DNA of 64,000 nucleotides from Cubamyces lactineus (lineage: Eukaryota > Basidiomycota > Agaricomycetes > Polyporales > Polyporaceae): positions 124,001 to 188,000 of the forward strand of contig JACDTU010000015.1 of NCBI GenBank assembly GCA_022376465.1, given 5' to 3'. Made by a program: the position numbers and the translations under genes. A model generated the notes under the pieces. The model saw only the letters and a program-made list of their open reading frames with translations. It was not told the DNA's origin and did no database searches. This document shows positions 58,170-64,000 of the stretch, in pieces. The first letter of the stretch is position 1, and each line of letters starts with the position of its first letter.

Positions 58170-61100
58170 TAGCCGTTCTTGTACCCATCATGAGGTAGAA
58201 TGGTGATGCGTTCCGTGCTGAGTGGGTCCGTTGATTGTGTGCGACTTCTGCGTCGACAAGGTGTTCCGCCCATTCGTCTGGTCGGCCTTCGCAGAATATC
58301 CTGAGGTAGACTTCCAGTTCTTGATTCACTCGTTCAGTTTGTCCGTCGGTCTGTGGGTGATATGCGGTGGACGGGGAAAGGGTGATGCCTAAGAGTCTTC
58401 CTAGTTCGCGAGTGACGTTGGATACGAATTGTGGCCCTCGGTCGGATATGATCTTGCTGGGTAGTCCAAAGCGTCGGTAGACATGCCGGTGGTAAAGCGC
58501 CGCTGTGCCGATTGCGTCGATCGTCTTCTTGCATGGTGCGAAAATCACCCCCTTCGTAAGGCCATGGTCGACCACGACCAGAATACTATCGTAGCCGTGG
58601 GATTCGGGGAGATCGGTGATGAGATCCATCGTGACGTTCTGGAATGGCCGGGTAACATCGTCAGCGGGGATTGGTTGCGGGGGCGGGGTGGTCGGGTGTG
58701 TGTTTGGCTTGTTCTGCTGGCATGTGGCACAGCCTTCGACGTATCGGGATACCATGGCATACATGCCGGGCCACCAGTATGACCGCCGTATCAGTTCTAG
58801 AGTCTTGAATTTCCCAGGGTGTCCGGCTGCCGGGGAGTCGTGGTGTTGACTGATCAGGTCTCGTCGCAGGGCTTCGTCGGCCGGTACGTAGCATCGGTTC
58901 TTGTAGAAGATTAAGCCATCTCGTTCTTGCCAATCGGTGAGTGCACTTCTGATCGGGGGTGGTCCGTCGTGTTGGATGGCAGCAAGTGCGTCGCAAAAGA
59001 GTCTGTCTTGCGTGGCCAAGTGTCGGAACCTCGGTGCCAGTTGGGTGTCCACTAGTCGTACGAAGAGGTTGTCAGGTAGCATGGTTCGTTCAGTATTGTC
59101 GTCTTCTGATCCTTGTCGGTGATCGGGTCTTCGGGATAGCGCATCCGATTGTACCATTGCCGTGCCAGGGGTATGTACGAGTTGGATGTCGAACTGGGAG
59201 AGAAAGAGGGCCCATCGTGCTTGTCGTCTGTTCAGTTGTTGCGGGTTGCGCCAGTAGGTGAGGTTCTTGTGGTCGGATAGGATCGTAACCGGGTGCCCTG
59301 ATCCTTCGAGGTAGTGTCGCCAGGCCTTCAGGGCTCGAATGATGCCAAGTAGTTCTCGGTCATAGATTTCGTAGTTCCGTTCCGCTTCGGTGAATCCTTC
59401 GGATAGATACGCGCACGGGTGCAGGTCGCCGTTGGCGTCTCGTTGTCGGAGTACTGCCCCTGTGGCCCATTGCGAGGCGTCGGATTCGACGACAAAAGGT
59501 TTGCTAATGTCGGGCATTTGCAGCACAGGGGCCGTCGCGAATCGTTGCTTCAGCATGTCGAAGGCCTTCTGGCGTTCCGTTGTCCACTCCCATTTGGCGT
59601 CTTTCTTGGTGAGCGCGTTCAGCGGTCGCGCGATCTCCGAGAAGTGGTCGATGAATCGTCGGTAAAAGTTGCCGAATCCAAGGAATGATCGAACGTCCTT
59701 GACGGTTGTCGGCTCTGGCCAGTCGAGTATTCCCTTTATCTTGATAGGGTCCATGGAGATCCGGTTCTCGCTGATGATCATTCCAAGATACTCCACTTCT
59801 GGTGCGTTGAATATGCACTTCTCTAGCTTGAGGTAGAGGTCGTGTTCTTTGAGTCGTTCCAGGACACGTAAGGTCCTTCTTCGGTGTTCGTCCAGTTCTG
59901 CCGAAAAGATCAGTATGTCGTCCATGTAAATCACTACCCATCCTTCGTCGATCATGTCTGCGAAGATCGCGTTCATCATAGCTTGAAAAGCCGAGGGGGA
60001 GTTCCGCAGTCCAAAGAACATGACCATTGGTTCGTATAGCCCTTTGCTGGTTCGGAAGGCGGCCTTCCATTGATCACCGTCCTTGATACGGACGTTGTTG
60101 TATCCCGATCGGAGGTCCAGTTTGGAGAAAACCTTCGCTCCGCGCAGCTTGTCGACCAATTCTGATATGAGCGGTAGTGGGTATTTGTTGGGGACGGTTC
60201 CTTCGTTGAGGTATCGATAATCTTGGCAGGGTCGTAGTGTTCCGTCTTTCTTGCCGACGAAGAAGAATGGGGATGCCATCGGCGAGTTCGAGGGTCGGAT
60301 GTAGCCTTTTCGTAGGTTCTCCCGGATGAATTCTTCCTCGGCTTCGAGTTCCTTGGGCGTGAGTTGATATCGCTTGAAGTCCTTCGGGGTAAAGCCTTCC
60401 TTGAGTTCAATGGCCAGGTCCCAGGGTCGTGATGGTGGGAATCGTTCGGACGCCTTCTTTTCAAAGATGGCGGCATATCCTCGGTACGGTTCAGGGAGCA
60501 TCTCTTCGAAAGTCTTCTTCTCTTCCTGTGCTTGGTGCTGTTGTGCGAGTGCCATTGCGGGGTTGACCTTTGCTCGGATCCAGACGTTGGCTGCAATTGC
60601 AAATCGAAGTCCTTGTGGGGCTCGTCGGATTCTTCCGATGGTGGGTCCAGGTCCAATCTTCGTGGGTTCGTAGTCGTGTTCCGTGGTGAGGGGGGATCCG
60701 GGTCGAGGCATATCTCCGTGCCATTCTGTCGCGTGCGGTGTTATCATGGCTTCGTGTTCTCCGCGAAGATAAGCTATCAGCAGATCTTGGTCGTTGGGTT
60801 CTTCTTCCGGGTGCACGTCGGAGAGGGTAACTCGTTCGATGTTCTCGTAGATTGGTTCTTGGGTCGATGCTTCCTCGGTCGCGTCTTCATCTTCTTCATC
60901 TGTTTCTTCGTCCGGTTCTTCTTCGACTGGCTTGGGTCTTCCGGTGAAGGGGTCTTGATCTGGGAACCACATTGCACGCAGATGTTCCACAATTGTTCGG
61001 TTCACCCGGGCGGGGTCGATATTGAGGGTCCCTTTCGTGAAGTCGATGTTGGCATTGACGCGCTGCAGCCATGGCAGGCCCAGGATGATTGGTTCCTTTC

Positions 61101-61440
61101 CTAGCGACGTAATCAGGAACCGCACAATGTGTCGGTGGCGCCCAGCTTCAATTTCAAGGACTGCGCATTTCTTGATATCGCCTGCTTCATTCCTGGTTCC
61201 GTCAGCGTTGTATACTCGGATCGGGGCTTTCAGCGATTTGAGCGGGAAGTTGTGCTCTTTCGCAAACCTGTGGTCCATGAATACTTCTCCCGCTCCCGTG
61301 TCGATGAGGGCTTTCGTTTCGACGTTTAGGTCCGCGTGGATAGATAACGGAATTCTCATAGACTGTCGAGAAGTCTGCGCTACTATTACACGGCGGACCT
61401 TAGTACGCGGTCGTGACGTCGAGACACGCCGGTTCTTCAA
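57838..61440 (-). CDS. Pol of inner element, frameshifted near the integrase C-terminus
   Basis: Protease, RT (YMDDIL), RNase H and integrase zinc and DDE regions match the outer copy almost exactly. After ASPFYLMMG the frame reads unrelated residues to a stop at 57838. The integrase C-terminal domain and chromodomain are therefore not joined to Pol, and this copy is probably unable to integrate alone. Confidence 0.93.
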   Translation of the reverse strand: MKNRRVSTSRPRTKVRRVIVAQTSRQSMRIPLSIHADLNVETKALIDTGAGEVFMDHRFAKEHNFPLKSLKAPIRVYNADGTRNEAGDIKKCAVLEIEAGRHRHIVRFLITSLGKEPIILGLPWLQRVNANIDFTKGTLNIDPARVNRTIVEHLRAMWFPDQDPFTGRPKPVEEEPDEETDEEDEDATEEASTQEPIYENIERVTLSDVHPEEEPNDQDLLIAYLRGEHEAMITPHATEWHGDMPRPGSPLTTEHDYEPTKIGPGPTIGRIRRAPQGLRFAIAANVWIRAKVNPAMALAQQHQAQEEKKTFEEMLPEPYRGYAAIFEKKASERFPPSRPWDLAIELKEGFTPKDFKRYQLTPKELEAEEEFIRENLRKGYIRPSNSPMASPFFFVGKKDGTLRPCQDYRYLNEGTVPNKYPLPLISELVDKLRGAKVFSKLDLRSGYNNVRIKDGDQWKAAFRTSKGLYEPMVMFFGLRNSPSAFQAMMNAIFADMIDEGWVVIYMDDILIFSAELDEHRRRTLRVLERLKEHDLYLKLEKCIFNAPEVEYLGMIISENRISMDPIKIKGILDWPEPTTVKDVRSFLGFGNFYRRFIDHFSEIARPLNALTKKDAKWEWTTERQKAFDMLKQRFATAPVLQMPDISKPFVVESDASQWATGAVLRQRDANGDLHPCAYLSEGFTEAERNYEIYDRELLGIIRALKAWRHYLEGSGHPVTILSDHKNLTYWRNPQQLNRRQARWALFLSQFDIQLVHTPGTAMVQSDALSRRPDHRQGSEDDNTERTMLPDNLFVRLVDTQLAPRFRHLATQDRLFCDALAAIQHDGPPPIRSALTDWQERDGLIFYKNRCYVPADEALRRDLISQHHDSPAAGHPGKFKTLELIRRSYWWPGMYAMVSRYVEGCATCQQNKPNTHPTTPPPQPIPADDVTRPFQNVTMDLITDLPESHGYDSILVVVDHGLTKGVIFAPCKKTIDAIGTAALYHRHVYRRFGLPSKIISDRGPQFVSNVTRELGRLLGITLSPSTAYHPQTDGQTERVNQELEVYLRIFCEGRPDEWAEHLVDAEVAHNQRTHSARNASPFYLMMGTRTASEPPEGPRRSPSSPRASPTRHTRQVQGKVRPIQERTEGLARREEPQARLRIPETRTQTGRPLCHHRSTWTRDLSAGAAETLEGTPRVPRMLPHPIQGKRHPRTELHEATT

Positions 61441-62438
61441 AAACCCTCGTTGGAGAAGCTTGCGAGGATTTCCTTCGCGTCTTGGTCTTCTTCTAGCCCC
61501 TTCAGAGCGGTACGGATCCTTGCTGCGATAAGCTGCTTCTTGTCAGCCGCTTGGCCGTCGATGGATTTGATGTCTTCATCATCGTCGCTCTCGTCTTCTT
61601 CGACCTCGGTGATGCGGGCCTTGGCGGCAGGCTTCGTCTTCTTACGGTCGTTGGTTCTTCTGTTGGGGCACTGCCGCGCTAGATGCCCTATCTGGTGGCA
61701 ATTGAAGCATCGTCCTTCTCGGTAGTGCTTCTCACGTTCTTCGGTCGTCATCTTGTCGACATCCATGGCGTCAGGGTCGCGTTCTTGCGGTCGGGGTCTG
61801 TACGGCTTGTACGTAGGTCGGAAGGTCGAGGTCTTCCCGTCGTATGCTCTTCCCAGGTGATACTGCTGTTCGAGAGTGGAGGCTCGGAGGTAGAGTTCGC
61901 TGGCATCCTTCGGTAGGGGGTACATCCCGAAGATCTTCTCTCGAAGGGGACGGTTGAGTCCAGCATAGAAGAAGTCGGCAATGACTTCGAACTCTGTGAT
62001 TCCGCATCGCGAGATGATCGACTTGAACTTGGCAATGTAGTCTTCGACTTTCTTGCTTCCTTGCTTCAGGTTTCGCAGCAGCACACGGGCACTGGCCTTC
62101 TGGTCGATGTCGTCGAATGCTTCCAGTAGTTGCTTCTTGAAGTCGTCCCATGTTCCGTAGTTGGGTTCGATACGTTCTTCGCCTGGTCTTCGGTTCTTGT
62201 TCTGGTCGGCTGCCTGCCGTTCTACGTCTTCAATGAAGGTGCGGGCCCAGGTTCCGGCGGTGCCCCCGTTCATCAGCATAAGGCAGAAGACGATCTTCAT
62301 TTCGTCGGTGGCGTAGGTCTTCTTGTTCATCGTGAGGTAGAGGGAGCATTTCTGCAACCACTCCACTACTTCGCCCCGCTTCCCTGAGAACTCTGGGGGC
62401 ATCTTGAGCTTGATCTCGTTCGTCTTTTCTTCAGCCAT
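61437..62438 (-). CDS. Gag, inner Gypsy element
   Basis: 333 aa, same domains as the outer Gag, including zinc knuckle CFNCHQIGHLARQC. The slip heptamer GGGTTTT (61446-61440 on the minus strand) sits before the TGA as in the outer copy. Confidence 0.95.
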   Translation of the reverse strand: MAEEKTNEIKLKMPPEFSGKRGEVVEWLQKCSLYLTMNKKTYATDEMKIVFCLMLMNGGTAGTWARTFIEDVERQAADQNKNRRPGEERIEPNYGTWDDFKKQLLEAFDDIDQKASARVLLRNLKQGSKKVEDYIAKFKSIISRCGITEFEVIADFFYAGLNRPLREKIFGMYPLPKDASELYLRASTLEQQYHLGRAYDGKTSTFRPTYKPYRPRPQERDPDAMDVDKMTTEEREKHYREGRCFNCHQIGHLARQCPNRRTNDRKKTKPAAKARITEVEEDESDDDEDIKSIDGQAADKKQLIAARIRTALKGLEEDQDAKEILASFSNEGF

Positions 62439-62966
62439 CGTGGCTTCGGTTCGGCCTTCGGGTTCGTTTGCGGTTCGGTTTGATTCTTCTTGAGGGGTCT
62501 TCCCTACGGGTTCTGGTGCGGCTTCGCCTCCCTCCGGGTCGTGGTTGTCGTTCGAAGTTCTTGTAGCGTTCTCGCTTTCTGGTTCACTCTCCTCGAGTAT
62601 CTCCGCCTGAGCTGGTCTGGGAGTAGTGAAGTCTACCGGGGAAGGTTGTTCTGGTTCTGTTCTCGGTTCCGGGGTGGCCGCTGGTTCCTCCGGAAGTTCG
62701 TCTCCAAGTGATATTTCGCGGTAGCGTCTTCGGTAGTCGGGGTCGATGTCAAGGCAGTTCCGCCAGGTGAGAGGGACTTCGGTGAAGTGCCAGGACTTGT
62801 TCTTCCAGAAGACTTGTTGCCCTTCGTAGTAGACTAGCTTGGCTTCCTTGTCAACCGCAAATTCTTTCGGTATCGACGCCGTGTTGTTCGGTTCGGGGCC
62901 GCTCTGTCTTGAGCGGGTGTCGTGTGTCGAGATCTGGGTAGATCGACGGGTTCCGGTGAGCTCGAC
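62439..62966 (-). other. AUG-free open gag leader of inner element
   Basis: Counterpart of 51037-51564, with the same open frame, no ATG and the same primer-site complement next to the LTR. Confidence 0.55.
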
Positions 62967-62970
62967 CTAA

Positions 62971-63367
62971 TGTTACGACGAGCCTAGATCGGTCACAGCA
63001 AGCGACGTCCTAGGGATCGGACCAGAGGTCTCCAGTAGTTCGAGTCGAGTAGAGGTTCAGAGGAATAGGCAATGGATAACCAGGTCGAGCTGAGGATCCC
63101 GAGTGGATCCTCTGGTCTTAAATACAGGAAGAGAGACATGGACACGTCAGCGCCACGTAGGCGCCACGTACCGTGAGAGTCCAGTATAACTACGTAGAGT
63201 CAGGGCTGGGAGTACAGATGATGTGGCGATGACGTGGCGGAAGGTGATAGGGTAGTAATACAACAGCCGTGTGAACCGGTGGGAAAGGATGACGTGGCAT
63301 AACGGAGGCACGAGGGAGAGAGAGGAAAAGGAAACTGGGTGACCGTGACACAGTGAGCGTCGTAACA
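62971..63367 (-). repeat. 5' LTR of inner element, 397 bp
   Basis: One substitution relative to the LTR at 55804-56200. TATTTAAG box and the AGCTCGACCT primer complement are present on the minus strand. Confidence 0.96.
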
Positions 63368-63372
63368 ACCAT
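63368..63372 (+). repeat. Target-site duplication ACCAT, right copy
   Basis: Matches 55799-55803. The outer integrase frame resumes immediately after it. Confidence 0.95.
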
Positions 63373-63980
63373 TCTACCTCATGATGGGGTACGAACCGAC
63401 ACTGATTCCTATCGCATACCCCAAGACCAACACCCCGACAGTACAAGAACGGCTAGTGAACCTCCAGAAGGCCCGAGACGAAGCCCTAGCAGCCCACGAG
63501 CTAGCCCGACACGTCATACGTGACAGGTTCAAGGGAAAGTTCGTCCAATTCAAGAAAGGACAGAAGGTCTGGCTCGAAGGGAAGAACCTCAAGCTCGCTT
63601 ACGCATCCCGGAAACTCGCACCCAAACGAGAAGGCCCCTTTGTCATCACTGAAGTACTTGGACCCGTGACCTATCGGCTGGAGCTGCCGAAACACTGGAA
63701 GGTACACCCCGTGTTCCACGCATGCTTCCTCACCCCATACAAGGAAAACGACACCCACGGACCGAACTACACGAGGCCACCACCTGACCTTATCGACGGA
63801 GAAGAAGAATATGAGGTCGAAGCGATCGTCGGACACAAGACCACACGAGGCGGAATCCGCTACCAAATCAAGTGGAAAGGCTACTCCAGCGCCGAGAACA
63901 CATGGGAACCCGAGTCCGCTCTAATTCCGAACGCCAAAGAAATCCTCCAGCGGTATAAAAGGGCGAAGAAGCTGCTGTAA
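63373..63980 (+). CDS. Integrase C-terminus and chromodomain of outer element
   Basis: Continues the outer Pol after the insertion: [19 protein letters not shown], the GPY/F module, [15 protein letters not shown], and a chromodomain ([37 protein letters not shown]) with a basic end. It retains the 53 nt (63388-63440) lost in the inner copy. The next ATG (63987) starts the extra ORF a, cut off by the window end. Confidence 0.93.
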
Positions 63981-64000
63981 TCTGCAATGCTCTCTCTCGC

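Larger units (their letters stand above)
55804..63367 (-). mobile_element. Inner Gypsy chromovirus (-), full length, 7564 bp
   Basis: LTRs 55804-56200 and 62971-63367, both 397 bp with one difference (T/C in the GTGAAYYGG region). Order on the minus strand: LTR, primer site, open leader, gag, pol, frameshifted chromodomain, three small ORFs, purine tract, LTR. It sits in the integrase of a copy of the same family, in opposite orientation. Near-identical LTRs indicate a recent event. Confidence 0.96.
50617..64000 (+). mobile_element. Outer Gypsy chromovirus (+), interrupted by an inverted copy, 3' end outside window
   Basis: 5' LTR 50617-51032, leader, gag, pol to 55803, interruption 55804-63367, target duplicate 63368-63372, then the rest of integrase and the chromodomain to 63980. 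It continues past 64000. Its two parts rejoin in frame across the 5-bp duplication, so it was intact before the insertion. Confidence 0.93.

Noticed and set aside
57846..63866. Many further ORFs within the Gypsy copies
   Set aside because: Mirror-image shadows present in both inverted copies at the same relative places.

Overview
This window is nuclear DNA of a filamentous fungus, most likely a basidiomycete (Agaricomycetes). The basis is dense genes broken by many 45-75 nt GT-AG introns, a secreted GH10 xylanase, chromodomain Gypsy elements and gene families typical of mushroom-forming fungi. The species is not identifiable from the sequence alone. Exon structures below were built by hand from splice signals, reading-frame continuity and remembered family patterns.

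Layout. 0.6-3.7 kb (-): a Golgi-type Ca2+/Mn2+ P-type ATPase gene whose 3' part runs in frame into an eIF4G-like fragment. 3.9-6.3 kb: two tRNA-Ile genes flanking the most divergent member of an unrecognised multigene family, called the YSPSP family here after an N-terminal motif. 9.1-11.9 kb (+): a 12-exon seven-transmembrane protein. 13.8-21.9 kb: YSPSP members B and C, pseudogene D and two fragments, plus one unknown minus-strand ORF. 22.2-22.9 kb (-): a broken GNAT acetyltransferase gene. 24.1-25.6 kb (+): GH10 xylanase. 26 kb (-): a partial YSPSP member. 26.7-28.1 kb (+) and 28.2-29.9 kb (-): a penicillin-acyltransferase-like (C45) protein convergent with a class III CoA-transferase. 31.1-34.3 kb (+): a DH-BAR Rho guanine exchange factor. 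35.1-38.5 kb (-): a berberine-bridge-type FAD oxidase with a very long low-complexity insert and an apparent 1-nt frameshift. 39.5-39.9 kb: tRNA-Ala with an intron and a third tRNA-Ile. 40-44.6 kb: YSPSP member F and member G, the latter split by a DNA transposon. 44.6-48.5 kb (-): a truncated pseudogene beside an intact 835-aa gene of unknown function. A 464-bp TA-flanked miniature element follows.

50.6-64 kb: a Gypsy chromovirus on the plus strand, interrupted in its integrase by a complete inverted copy of the same family (55804-63367) with a 5-bp target duplication. Both copies share an AUG-free open leader upstream of gag, a self-priming type primer site, a GGGTTTT -1 slip site between gag and pol, and at least the start of a chain of extra ORFs after the chromodomain. 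In the inner copy that chain is two tiny membrane proteins and a zinc-knuckle protein, each starting 1-6 nt after the previous stop.

The two signals most likely to be undescribed are the YSPSP family (nine loci here, conserved exon phases, variable linker, shared upstream motif) and the reinitiation-like ORF chain at the 3' end of the chromovirus.
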